Below the pieces are notes generated by a model that was given only the letters and a program-made list of their open reading frames with translations, did no database searches and was not told where the DNA came from. This document shows, piece by piece, positions 1 to 10,478 of a DNA stretch of 64,000 nucleotides (position 1 is the stretch's first letter; every line of letters begins with the position of its first letter). Origin of the DNA: Macrocystis pyrifera (Eukaryota > Sar > Phaeophyceae > Laminariales > Laminariaceae); NCBI GenBank assembly GCA_031763025.1, contig JASSKH010000038.1, positions 2,273,001 to 2,337,000 of the forward strand. Direction: 5' to 3'. A program made the position numbers and the translations under genes.

Positions 1-360
1 AGTACACCACACCTGGTATGCAAGTAAGACACAACGAAGGCCACAAGACGAGAAGTCACACAAGAAACGAACATACACAAGACACAAAAGCGAAACAAGG
101 CACAAAGCCACTCCCGCGCGAGGCACACAGTCAAAAGACACACCTATGCCACAAGCCAGACGAAGACACAAGACATCAATTGTATCTGCTGCTACTGCTA
201 AAGCAGACAGTTTGCTATCCGTAGAAGTCTAATGCTACTACAGAATAGACTATTTACAAGGTATAGAATTTTATGTACGCAGAAATATGCGTACGTATGA
301 AATGCACTTTTTTTCACAGCGCCATCCATTTCTCTTCCAGCCGCGAGTCTTTTCTCTTAT
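1..360. other. No gene seen
   Basis: A-rich, low-complexity sequence with only short shadow frames. No splice-consistent exon or known repeat was recognised. Confidence 0.5.
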
Positions 361-520
361 TCTCGGCTGCGCGGCATGCAGGGGGGCTGCGTCCACACTA
401 CGGAGCAAGATTGAGCCCCGGCCGGGCTCCGTGGCTCGCGCTCTGGGCGTTCAGCGTTCAAAGGTCGCGTGGAGCTGGCTCTTTTCGCGGGATCGCTTTC
501 CGCCGAGCTAAAGCCAAGCA
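361..520 (+). repeat. Dispersed repeat D, copy 1
   Basis: A GC-rich block with GCCCCGGCCGGGCTCCGTGG and GGAGCTGGCTCTTTTCGC. A diverged second copy lies at about 31571-31730 in the same orientation and shares both landmarks and their spacing. It has no coding frame common to both copies. The class is unknown; a fragment of a larger element is the simplest reading. Confidence 0.7.
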
Positions 521-2344
521 GGTCCACGGAAACCCCAAAAGCCAGATTTTCTATTTTCTTTTGTGCTTATACCTGCCTGTGTATCTGCCATCACACCGTA
601 AGCTTTTGACGCTGAGGCAGCCACGGTACGAAACTGCATGCCCGTGACGGCTGCGACTCGTGCTTGTGTGCGTGCGTGTGTGGGCAAGTGGTCATGCCAT
701 CCTGATACACAAGGAGCTGGCCGATTCCAATTTACCCTTCCTCTGAACTTCAAGAGTACCCGCGCAGTACAGCAGCGGTACAACAGCCCCATGAACACCA
801 ACGAACCTCGCACGTGCTCGTATGATATACATGCAAAGGAACGCCTATGTTTCCCCTGTCAACTCGGTGACCCCCGGGAATCCAAGTCAACCACATCCCG
901 AAGGGGAGCCTAGTGCATCCCCAGTACTTCGTATATACTAGGGTTTGAATTCATAGTTCGTATTGAAAGAACAGCTTGTAGGAAACAGTCGGTGCTGCCT
1001 GCCTGGCCTTGCCTTGCCTTGCCTTGACCTGCGCTTCCTTTCTTCCTTTCTTCCTTTCTTCCGCGCGCCGCAAATCCGCTATATACAAGTATACATATGA
1101 GAACTCCTTATTTTGACGGGGGGAAGTACAAATCAAGCTCTGCACACCCTTTACGGCATAGTTATACGCTGATTTTAGTATATTTTGTCAATGTGTTATT
1201 AATAGCCGGTGGCAACCCTCGATTTCGGTTAATGTTTTTGGGGCGGGATTAGGGTGCCTGGTGGGCCGTGCGGGCGACCAATTATATCCCCGGGGGTCAA
1301 AATCTGCAAGAAACTGGTACCACAGGTACAAGTGCGACTATGATATGTAGGCGAGATTTAAATCACGCCTACGGGGACGTTCACCAGCCATCTTGCGTTT
1401 CGCATTTTCCCGTTGCAGCTGTCCTCTCCAGCACACCGACCGACTCCCACGGACAACAACAATCGAGCCCTGCGGCAGCAGCGTCTTCGCTGAATAAATC
1501 CTAAACTCAACAGTACAGTAGGTCAAAATCATTTCAAGTCCCGTCGCTGTAATCCTTACAGCCCTGAAGACCGACACCCATCACTAACCCCAACCCTAAC
1601 CCTATCTCCGCAGAGCCTGAAACCGGGGATGGCTCGTAAATGTCCCCGTAATCGTGATTTCAGTCCGCCGCGTAGTCGTGTTTATTAGTTTCCCAATCTG
1701 GGGGGCTCGGGTCCGGACGGGATCAGGTCATCAGAGTGGGGCTAGGATGCCAAGTTGAACCAGGGTGGATGTGTACAAACTTTTACTTTGCCGAGGTTCA
1801 GTTTGGAGTGGTCAGGTCCGGGTGGGATGAGGTCAGCGTGGGATCAGGATGCCAAGCTGGAGCAGGGTGGAGGCGTGCAGAGTTTTAATTGCATGCAATT
1901 CCCGGTTTGCAATTAGGGCTCCCATACGTACGTACGCACAAGTATGATGGATGAATACGAATTCGAGTACCACAAGACAAGAGTACACAGCAGTATCCAA
2001 AGTACTACAAAGTATCCAAAGTACCGATTTTATAAATTTTGAAATACGTCAGCTGTGAGTTCGACTGATTAAATAGTTGATACGGTAAAATATACTGAAA
2101 AAAGTACCGGAGGACACCACAACACCCGCAATTTTGGAGACAAATTACTTGGAATTAGTACCGGGTATAATTTAATACGAAGACAACAACACGATTGGCT
2201 CGTGGGGCTCAAAGTATACAACAGGGTACACCTTATATGATTCTTACGTACCTGGTGTGTACTGCTGAAAAAAAGTTGTGCTTCGTTGCTGGAGATTGCT
2301 GCCATGTTCATAGAAATCGCCGACAAGGCAAACCGGAGCAGGAA
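521..2344. other. Gene-free stretch
   Basis: No convincing exon. It holds a CCTTG/CCTT-rich pyrimidine run near 1007-1060, a short telomere-like run at 1584-1604, and near 2047-2085 a fragment (GTCAGCTGTGAGTTCGACTG) that also occurs in the foldback element at 55.8-56.4 kb. Confidence 0.5.
1584..1604. repeat. Short CCCTAA telomere-like run
   Basis: Three degenerate CCCTAA-type units. The same hexamer recurs at 32.56 kb and in the longer array at 32.77-32.99 kb. Confidence 0.6.
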
Positions 2345-3009
2345 AAGAAAAGGCAAAGCAAAGCAAAGCATGGCAAAGCAACGCGAAGCAAAGCGAAGAA
2401 ACGCTAAGCAACGCGAAGCAGCGCCAAGCAACGCGAAGCAGCGCCAAGCAACGCTAAGCAACGCAAAGCAACGCCAAGCACAACGCCAAGCACAACGCCA
2501 AGCACAACGCCAAGCAACGCTAAGCAACGCTAAGCAACGCTAAGCAACGCTAAGCAACGCGAAGCACAACGCGAAGCAACGCGAAGCAACGCGAAGCACA
2601 ACGCGAAGCAACGCGAAGCAACGCGAAGCAGCGCTAAGCAACGCTAAGCAACGCTAAGCAACGCGAAGCACAACGCGAAGCACAACGCGAAGCAAAGCGA
2701 AGCAACGCGAAGCAACACGCGAAGCAACACGCGAAGCAACGCGAAGCAACGCGAAGCAACGCGAAGCAACGCGAAGCAACGCGAAGCAACGCGAAGCAAC
2801 GCGAAGCAACGCGAAGCAACGCGAAGCAACGCGAAGCAACGCGAAGCAACGCGAAGCAACGCGAAGCAACGCGAAGCAACGCGAAGCAACGCGAAGCAAC
2901 GCGAAGCAACGCGAAGCAACGCGAAGCAACGCGAAGCAACGCGAAGCAACGCGAAGCAACGCGAAGCAACGCGAAGCAACGCGAAGCAACGCGAAGCAAC
3001 GCGAAGCAA
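2345..3009. repeat. 10-bp tandem array (GCGAAGCAAC)n
   Basis: Degenerate units (AAGCAACGC, AAGCACAACGC and similar) from about 2345 pass into about 28 uninterrupted perfect copies of GCGAAGCAAC from about 2731 to 3008. The unit is one base longer than three codons, so the minus strand stays open in all three frames and each frame reads the same decapeptide, LLRVASRCFA. The frames are therefore a by-product of the repeat and not evidence of genes. Imperfect units sit on the left and perfect ones on the right, beside the KCTD-like gene. Confidence 0.95.
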
Positions 3010-3169
3010 GAACGAAAGAACTCCGCTTTACGTGCGAACCTAAACATCGTTCTTTTCGGTTTTCTGATTTTCCACACGAATTTAGCCTTTTATGCTATTT
3101 TTAGTATAGACTGGAATTAAATAGTCGTACGAGTACGCCAAATAAAGAGCATCATATCGGATCAATTTC

Positions 3170-3587
3170 TTATTGCCCGCAAAGACACTGCACACACAGC
3201 AGCAGAAGCAGCCACAAAGCGTTGCACGGCGGTGCTCGCCTCTCCCTTCGCCGCGCCGCGCCACGCCACAACACCACAGAGCAGCACGAAACAGAACAGA
3301 CCACGAAGTAGATAGAACTCTAGGCCGAAGTGGGGCTAGGTACCACACAGAGGTGCCAACAGCACACACTACACACTGCAGAATGAGCAGCATGGTATGA
3401 GCAGTAGCGTAAAGCAGCAGCCGAAGCAGACAGTATTTCCATGTGACAAACATCATGGCAATATGCGAGTACAATACTAGGACCAGTATGATAACGGGGG
3501 TCAGCACGTACGTACAGCAGCAGGTCCAGGTCCTGGTAAAAAGCAGCACTCGTAGTGTAAAATTAGTACAATAGGCCTCCGACTCAC
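3170..3587 (-). other. Last intron and possible terminal exon of the KCTD-like gene
   Basis: A consensus donor (AAG then GTGAGT) ends the main exon at 3588 in phase 0. One good acceptor is the pyrimidine/CTG-rich tract ending in GTGTGCAG at 3188; the next codons reach TAA at 3172-3170 after five residues. Another acceptor ending TTCTGCAG near 3379 would give a long, cysteine-rich and unlikely tail. The terminal exon is therefore unresolved; transcript reads would settle it. Confidence 0.45.
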
Positions 3588-5006
3588 CTTGCCAACCGAC
3601 TCTAGCACGAAATTTTCGTTGCCAGGGAAGAAATAGGTTGTCAACGAGCCGAAATCGTCTCGCTCGTCCTCCCGCACGAAGATACGAAACCTGCCGATGT
3701 CCGTTCCCTCCGCCAACACGGCTCCGAACGACGACTTTGTCGGGGGCCAAGGCCAGCGCTTCATCCGGAGCACCTCGATGATCTTCGCGAAGCAGTAGTC
3801 GTTGTACTGCACGAAATATCGCCCCTTCGTGTCCCTCACGAAGGGAGGCGTGCGCTTCTCGTTGCTGTGATCGAACATCCTCGCCAGAATCGAGTCCGGG
3901 CACCTGCACAGCGTCGACCTACGCGTGGCCATCACCGTGCCCCCGATGTTGAGCTCTACGATGTCGTCGTCGATGCCCTCCCTCCCGAAGCCCGCCGGCG
4001 CCCCTGCGAACTCCGCCACCGAGGCAATCTCTCGATCGTATTTTTGACGCGCCGTCCGAAACTCCGCGTCCGCCATCTCAAGCGCTATCTCTTCCACAGC
4101 GAACGCCGTGGCGACGGACTGGCCGTATCTCCGGGCGTCAGCCTCGGGGATCGGAGGCGGGGGGATGTCCTTCGGCTTAACGCGCTCCTTTGGTGGCGGG
4201 GGTCCCGACGTCCGGCCCTCGTACACATGCGGCCAGAGGCCTAGCACGAGCACGAGGTGGTCGAAGCTTGCCTGCTCCTCGGAGGTCAGGGTGGGCTGCT
4301 CTATCGTCTTGCCCGGCTTCGCGTTTCCAAGTTTGACGAGGAAGCCCACGACTTTTCGGAAGACGGCGGGAGAGACGTCGACAAACACACGCCCGCGGGA
4401 GTCTCGCGGCAACCTCCCTTCCCATCTCCCCCCAAACACTAGCGCCAGGACCGAGTCCTCCCCGCGCACAAGGTCCGTGCGGAGCACATCCATGTCGGTA
4501 CCCCCTACGTTGAGCTCCACGATAGGACCCCCACCCCCAGTAATGCCGAAGGAATAGGCGGCGTCGCGCCGCTCTTTCTCCAGTGATCTCCACTCCTTTT
4601 CCAGCTTGTTCCAGTTGTCGTGGTGGCGCTTCGACGCCTGCTTAATCTTCTCCTGCAACCCGACCTGGGCCTTCGTGGAGAGGCCTCGTGCCTCGCCTCG
4701 AGTATCCAGGAAGCCCTTCATTGCCGCAGGAGAGTCTGTAAAAAGCAGCGGGAGCAGTCAGTAGTCCGTGCGACAATAGCAGACGATAACCCTATTAGGA
4801 GTAGTATAATAACGTCTGCTGTTTACGTGAGTACAGCAGCAGCAGCAGGAGTCGTGGCGAAAAGAAGCACTCGTATGCTAAAAGCAGTATAAATACGTAC
4901 ACGTAGCAAGACCTCTCGACTCACCGCTCTCGAAAATATCATCCGTCGCGGTAGGAAGGAAGCTGACACCCCTCTGCATGCTCGCCGCATTTGTTCGGTC
5001 CTTCAT
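3588..5006 (-). CDS. Tandem T1/BTB (KCTD-like) protein, exons 1-2
   Basis: Probable cytosolic protein with two potassium-channel-tetramerisation (T1/BTB) folds. Such domains mediate oligomerisation and often recruit cullin-3 ligases; the partner here is unknown. Exon 1 is 5006-4925 (ATG, 27 codons plus one base) and exon 2 is 4735-3588; the 189-base intron 4924-4736 has GTGAGT and TTTTTACAG ends and the phase matches exactly. Residues (spliced numbering) are: a short N-terminus, a charged coiled-coil-like segment at about 50-85, a first T1 domain at about 99-165 (VELNVGGT), a proline-rich linker at about 205-225, and a second T1 domain at about 286-355 (VELNIGGT). There is no transmembrane segment, so it is not a channel. 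410 residues are supported; the tail is spliced on from below 3587. GC is higher than in the flanks and the frame is intact, so this looks like a working host gene. Confidence 0.85.
4736..4924 (-). other. Intron 1 of the KCTD-like gene
   Basis: It begins GTGAGTCGAGAGG and ends GCTTTTTACAG on the minus strand. Its body resembles the start of the next intron (below 3587): both read GTGAGTCG, then ACGAGTGCT, then a CTGCTGCTGTAC block at similar spacing. This suggests the two introns share a source. Confidence 0.75.
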
Positions 5007-5485
5007 CGTGGAGGCTGGGGTCGACGGTGCACCAGGGCAGTGGCGCGTGCAGCGCTTCGGGGAGAGGCAGGTTGAACCTTGCTTTCAGCGTCCTCTGTCG
5101 TCTCGCACTGGTTATATAAGGAAAAGTGCCCACTTGCAGCCTTGGTACTACAAGCAATTTTGTACTTGGCCTGCAGCCTGAGATGAGGGTACCCTGTGTA
5201 CGCTGTGCTCTGACTGCGTTAAATGAAGAATGACTAGATGAGAAAGGCTGTGTATTCTGCTCATTTTGCACAATCCGTATTGTCCATACTCATTCCCGAA
5301 TTCTAATAAAAGTATGTTCTTTTTACTCTGTTTCTTGTGGTCATCTGATCTGGTGATCCAATCTGGGCTCTGAATAGTAGTATTCCGGGGATAGATGCAA
5401 AATCGAGACTACTCCAACCAGAATTTATTTTACGATATGTTATTTGCTGAAAGTTACTTGTTGGTGGGACAGACTTTTGATACTA
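5007..5485. other. 5' flank of the KCTD-like gene
   Basis: It contains no recognisable domain. The promoter and 5' UTR of the minus-strand gene should lie here, but no TATA-like box stands out. Confidence 0.4.
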
Positions 5486-5591
5486 TTTACGGGGGTCCAT
5501 AGTTAATAGGACCTATGGTATACATAAAAACCTATATATTTACCTATTTTTGCTAACGATATTTGATCCTATTAACTATGGTCCCCCGTAA
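5486..5591. mobile_element. Tc1/mariner-type palindromic MITE, copy 1
   Basis: Flanked by TA dinucleotides. The ends are ACGGGGGTCC and GGTCCCCCGTAA. The whole ~105 bp folds back on itself around an A/T-rich centre (CCTATATATTT). It has no coding capacity. Confidence 0.9.
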
Positions 5592-6021
5592 TAATATTTT
5601 TACAATAAATATATTTTTGACTGGTTTTTGGTGTCGAAGTTCCCCCGTATTATCTAATCGTCTGCGGAATAACGAAGGACCGGCCGTAGTTTTCGTAATT
5701 CTGGTGAAGATTGCCAATTTTTCGTCAATTTTGTTGAAAAAATACTCTCACTTTTCACAGAGGTAGGTGTGTGGTGTATACATTACATGTTGGTACGACG
5801 GCATAAACGAAAATGGTACATACAGATACGTACGTATATCATCACACACCTTTCCTCATATACATGTAGTCTGTAGTACGTACTACATGGTTGACACGAA
5901 AAAGGTCGTGTGATGCCCATCGCTTGTAATTTCTAGTACGCTTTCCCGTATTTTTATACGTAATACGTATAATCTCTCTCGCTTTTGACGCATGCCAACA
6001 AAATCACATGCACATCATCTA
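5592..6021. other. Gene-free stretch
   Basis: AT-rich sequence with many GTACGTAC-type runs. Nothing coding was recognised. Confidence 0.5.
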
Positions 6022-6129
6022 TTACGGGGGTCCATAGTTAACAGGACCTATGGTAAACATAAAAACCTATATATTTTTTTACTATTTTTACTAACAAAAG
6101 TTGGTCCCGTTAACTATGGACCCCCGTAA
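6022..6129. mobile_element. Tc1/mariner-type palindromic MITE, copy 2
   Basis: The TA duplication is intact on both sides. The ends are TTACGGGGGTCC and GGACCCCCGTAA. The termini are nearly perfect inverted repeats. Confidence 0.93.
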
Positions 6130-6655
6130 TATCTCAGCAGTATACCTGGTATCTATCTCCTTTTAATATAAAAGGAACGAACGGCATCTACGCTCGCTAC
6201 GTTGTCGGAGGGCAGCAAGCATGGTGAAAGGTATCGCTAAAAAAATGAAATGATGTGGGGAATGGGAATTTGGAAACCACTGGCAGAGAAAGAAGTGTAT
6301 GAGGGATACTACTGATTTACGGAAGGATATTTGGTTTATATCATAGGGACGGCATCGCTATTTTGTCGGAAAAGGCAAGCATAATAATAATAATAATAAT
6401 TCAAGTATTATCAGGTACGATATTATCAAGCTGCAAGCTGTTGTCGCTAGGAACTCGCGCAGCAGGATATTTTTAACTCGCGCCAACTGTTTTTTTTTTT
6501 GTTTCGCTGTAAAAACCAGGTAAAAAGAGCACAATTGTAAAGTGTACAATTGTGTGGTTTGTTCGGTCCAAAGACAGAAACATTGGATCGCAGGCTCAAA
6601 TACGCTATTAGTATTATATCATACCAGGTATTATTATGTAATAGTATGTATGTCC
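6130..6655. other. Gene-free stretch with (ATA)n
   Basis: It holds an (ATA)n microsatellite near 6379-6400 and a T homopolymer near 6488-6501. No exon was recognised. Confidence 0.5.
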
Positions 6656-6989
6656 GGCATCCCCGGTGGCTTGGTAGGTGGTCCGCGTGCCTATCAAGAT
6701 CAATTTTGTGGGTTCAAGTCTCACCGAGTGCATGCTCGTAGGGGCTTTTTCTAGCATAAAAGGGATTGATTAGCGGAAAGCGCGAGAGCGTGCGTTAGCT
6801 ACATTCGATGAAAATCGACGAGCAGTGGGAATGCTGAACCCTATGCGCGATAAAAAATAAAGGCACGTACCGGGGGGGAGAAGGGAAGACACCTGTGACC
6901 ACGGCTTGTCCACAAGGTCGTCGAGGGTAAAACCTCTTACGAACCAGGCTGGAAAGTGAAGGTGATGAGTAAAAAAAAAAAAAAAAAAA
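6656..6989 (+). mobile_element. tRNA-derived SINE, copy 1 (full length)
   Basis: A 334-bp element with a tRNA-like head and a poly(A) tail (6971-6989). The head has an A-box-like TGGCTTGGTAGG and a B-box-like GGGTTCAAGTCTC at normal pol III spacing (about 40 bp). Sister copies are at 51691-52011 and 53442-53722. After the head comes a unique body (GATTAGCGGAAAGCGCGAGA, then GTGACCACGGCTTGTC). It has no protein frame and would rely on a poly(A)-using LINE that is not in this window. Confidence 0.88.
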
Positions 6990-7102
6990 CTCTATTAATA
7001 CTACCGGTACAACTTCCCCTGTGTAGTACAGCAAGCAGTACACCACAGCAGTACGAGTAGTATTAATAATACGATTTAATATTAGCACAGCACAGCAGTG
7101 CC

Positions 7103-7110
7103 GATATTTT
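7103..7110. repeat. Left target-site duplication of hAT-like element
   Basis: GATATTTT, repeated exactly at 7841-7848. Eight bases is the size made by hAT transposases. Confidence 0.85.
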
Positions 7111-7840
7111 CATGGCTTTTCGCGGGTCAGGTCAAATCTCACGGGTCGGGTCGGGTAGGGTTGGTCAGCTGACCAGACCCGACCCGCGAGATTTTGAAAG
7201 CCTCTTGACCCGACCCGACCCGACCCGACCCGCGAGATTTCAAAGCCTCCTGACCCGACCCGACCCGACCCGCAAACTTCGGATTGACCCGTGAGACACG
7301 AGTTTCATGCGAGTCGGGTCACCTTGACCCGCGAGACTAATTATCTTGAACCGCAGGTCCGACCTGCGGATCCGGCCCGTGGGTCGACACTTCAAAAACA
7401 ATTTAATATTCATTTTTGTGTCCACAAGCGGTATGTGGTCTGGCTGTAGTGGGTGTAAATGGATGCGGGCATGCGTATATGGATTTGGCAGTGTTTTGAT
7501 GTTTGAATAAGATATACCAAGGGAGTATTATTGAGTATTGTTAAGGTCTTAGTCCGTTGGGGCCGGATGTGCTGGTCCGACCCGCGGGTCAGCAGAAGAG
7601 AAATCGCGGGTCACGCTGGCCCGACCCGCGAGTGACCCGTTTCTCGCGGGTCATGACCTGTCCCGACCGACCCGTGAGCTTTTCATCACCTCTTGACCCG
7701 ACCCGACCCGACCCGTGAGATTCCAAAACCTCTTGACCCGATCCGACCCAACCCGTGAGATTTTGAACACTTCCTGACCCGACCCGACCCCCGACCCGAC
7801 CCGTGACATTTTGAGCACCCCGTAACCTGCGAAAAGCCCA
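7111..7840. mobile_element. hAT-like non-autonomous element with GGGTC/GACCC subterminal repeats
   Basis: 730 bp bounded by a perfect 8-bp duplication (GATATTTT). The ends are short inverted repeats around GGCTTTTCGC / GCGAAAAGCC. Both subterminal zones are packed with GGGTC and GACCC pentamers that read CCCGACCCGACCCGCGAGA. Near 7135-7200 the two orientations meet head to head at TCAGCTGA and can form a strong hairpin. Clustered subterminal motifs are typical transposase-binding regions in hAT elements. There is no transposase frame, so it depends on a partner elsewhere. Confidence 0.85.
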
Positions 7841-8110
7841 GATATTTTTAAGGGTTGTCCTCGGAAAAATTCCCGCAGGATTTCATGGGAAAGTTTTTTT
7901 TTTTCTCGTACTCGTCCAAATATCGGTCCCCCCGTGATTCCACATCCGAACACAGCAGTGTCCCCGAATAAATCTTGATACGAATCCCGTTTCCATCCAA
8001 ACAGTTCCCGTGGAAATGTCTGATTCCCCGTGCCGTAAAACCCCGTGAAAAACTCGATTTCCCTAATCCCGTGCAAACCAAAACTGCCGGAAAACGTAAT
8101 CATCATCCCC
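7841..8110. repeat. Dispersed repeat W (TCCCGT-rich), copy 1
   Basis: It begins GGGTTGTCCTCGG and is dense in TCCCGT/CCCCGTG words. A second copy with the same opening lies at about 25920-26170. It is non-coding and of unknown class. Confidence 0.65.
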
Positions 8111-8369
8111 GCGAGAATTATTCCCGCGTCTTCACCGCGTGCACGGGATCACCAAACGGGATCACAGCACGGACACGGAACGACTCTCTACGAGTGAGTA
8201 TACTCGCACCTACCAGGTACGAATGATGTGGTACGTAATACTCATTTTCATGATATACATACACATACATCATGTATGTGATATATCCTGTGCTGCACTG
8301 CCCACACTAAAACACACAAAAGGTCCCGACAACAAAGACAATATGGGAGCACATCGTCTACCGCCATTT

Positions 8370-8617
8370 TTTTGACGTGCACTTTTCGTTTTTCTGCTAC
8401 AGCTCCGAACGTTTCCATCGAGCCAAAATTGGGCAAGGCAGATATGAGCTCCTTGGTGTACTCCCGTGAGTGTGTGCCAAAGCGACGGCCCTTTCCGTGT
8501 CCTCCTTCGGGGCGGACCTCGTCGTTCAAAAAGTGTGAAAATGTGGGGACGAATTCTTCACCCCAGGTTAAATCGATGCTCGGCAACTTGCAGATAGGCT
8601 TCGTTGTGCACGTCTGA
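8370..8617 (-). CDS. Possible isolated coding exon, function unknown
   Basis: A minus-strand frame of about 80 residues with balanced composition and the segment SIDLTWGEEFVPTF. A plausible acceptor (CTGCCCGTTCAG) precedes it near 8618. It has no ATG near its start, no domain I recognise, and no clear donor. It lies between a hAT-like element and an inverted gypsy fragment. It may be an exon fragment of a host gene or unrecognised transposon coding sequence. Confidence 0.3.
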
Positions 8618-8659
8618 ACGGGCAGTGCAGAACATATGTATCTGTGGAAGGTTGTTTCG

Positions 8660-8815
8660 TTAAGGTTGGCGAGGCAGGCGGTTCATGTGCACACCAACCC
8701 GGTGGCGGCCAATCCGGTGGCGGCGCTGACGGAATTGTTGTAAACAAATTCAACGTGCGGCAAGCGGGGGTCCCAATCGTCCTGTATTTCGTTGCCGACC
8801 ATCGCTTGGCGTCCG
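8660..8815 (-). pseudogene. Ty3/gypsy integrase fragment, inverted
   Basis: On the minus strand it reads VGNEIQDDWDPRLPHVEF and NNSVSAATGL, which matches the plus-strand integrase segment at about 9738-9835. Only about 50 codons survive, with a frame slip at the 3' side and a short duplication (GLAATGL). It is a separate gypsy fragment in opposite orientation, head to head with the larger remnant that begins near 8830. Confidence 0.85.
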
Positions 8816-9326
8816 AGCCATGGTGTGATGTCGGAAGTGCGCTCTTTAGCCGATATAGAACACGTGTACACGGACGACGACAGCACCATCCTGCTCGTGC
8901 GGAAGTTAACGCCCCCCGCTCCGGTTCGTCCCGGCAAGCCTGGCGGACGTGCGGCCCGCCTCTTGGACGACGAACCTACGCGAATCTACGTCCCGCTGCT
9001 CATCATGCGTCCGCGGATTGTTCAAGCTAACGCCTACCGCCATCTCGGTGTCGCTCGAACGCTCTCTATACCAGTATGCTCGAACGTTTTTATTGGTGGA
9101 TTGGCATGATCATCTGCCCACGGTGGTGGCTTCGTCGTTGTCTACAGTGTTAGGCGTGAAAGTCTTCCAGACAGACGGTATGTTGGCTCATTATCTCCCT
9201 CCCCTTGCTGACCGGCCCTGATGTCGCCGTAAGCGTCGACTGCCTGCCAGTTACACCTCGAGGAAAACGCTACACCCTACTCTTGACGGATAAATTCAGC
9301 AGACCCGCAGACATGCACCCCGTCGC

Positions 9327-9498
9327 AGTAAAAAGTTTCTATGTAATACATGGAAACAACGTAATGAGCACCCAATTGTTGGAGGTGTCTCTATTAGGAG
9401 TAGGAACGGTGCTCCGTCTCGAAAGGGATGCGTGGTCAATGGTCAAATGACTAAGGCAAGCAACAAACGAGTACGCCTCGCCCCACCCCCCCCCCCCC
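9327..9498 (+). mobile_element. 5'-truncated LINE copy with poly(C) tail
   Basis: About 170 bp matching the 3' end of the LINE at 25.39-25.55 kb (AAAAGTTTCTATGTAATA, then CTCCGTCTCGAAAGGGATGC) and ending in a C run at about 9486-9498. CGTCGC at 9321-9326 is repeated right after the C run at 9498-9503: a target-site duplication inside the gypsy integrase frame. 5' truncation plus a 3' homopolymer plus a duplication is the signature of target-primed reverse transcription. Confidence 0.9.
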
Positions 9499-10373
9499 GT
9501 CGCGGCTTTGGAATTCACGACTGAAGGCACCACCGACATCGTGGTCAATAAGTACAAACCGCTTTGGGGATGTCCGGTCAACTTCCTCTCCAACAATAGA
9601 CTGCAATCCTGTTCCAAGCTGTCACTTACCGTGTACACAACCTTCTAGGCATGCGAAAAATCGCAACAAGCGCCTATCATCCCAACGGCAACGACGGCAT
9701 CGAACGCGTCAATTACACCCTGCCTCAAATGCTAGCGATGGTCGGCAATGAAAGACAGGACGGCTGGGACATCCACTTGCCGCATGTGGAATATGCTCAC
9801 AACAGTTCCGTCAGCGCCGCCAACAGGCTGGCCCCTAATGAGGTGCAAATAAACCGCCTCCGCCACCTTCCCCTCATCCTGTTCGAGCATGACACACCAC
9901 GCCCGAGGGAACCAAAGCCTCGCCCACGACCACCTGAAATACTGCGACTTCGCCGCTGACCGGCAACGGCGCACGTATGTGCTGGTACGCGAACTGTATG
10001 CTATCACGGTCGCTCGCGTGGAGCACCGTAACTTAGCGCTCTCAGACGCACTCGAACAACTCCCTACCTACACCATCGGTGACTGGGTATAGATTTGCAA
10101 CATTGCTGCCACCATTGGCCAGGATGCCAAATCTGGAATAGACACCAAGGCTCTCAAAGCGATGCTATCGCTCTACTTGACGGGTCCTTTCAAGCCGTTG
10201 GCACCACGCCCTCCAATTGCACGCCGGACCTCTGGCCGTGAAAATGCAATACGTCCTGCATACATGCCGGGCGCTGACACGCACTGTCGCGTCTCGGTAG
10301 CCCCTGCTGCAAACCTTGCACCAACCCACCCGACACAACCGACCTCTCCCGACACCTTCCCGCTGGGCTAGTA

Positions 10374-10478
10374 TTACGGGGGTCCATAGTTAATAGGACC
10401 TATGGTATACATAAAAACCTATATATTTACCTATTTTTACAAACAAAATTTGGTCCCGTTAACTATGGACCCCCGTAG
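10374..10478. mobile_element. Tc1/mariner-type palindromic MITE, copy 3
   Basis: TA on both sides; ends TTACGGGGGTCC and GGACCCCCGTAG. It is inserted in the C-terminal coding region of the gypsy remnant and therefore postdates it. Confidence 0.92.

Noticed and set aside
2634-3077. Three overlapping minus-strand frames of 111-147 residues
   Set aside because: They are the 10-bp repeat read in three frames; each gives the same decapeptide.
6656-6735. A true tRNA gene
   Set aside because: A- and B-box-like words are present, but no full cloverleaf with paired acceptor stem was found, and the sequence continues into a repeated body with A tail.
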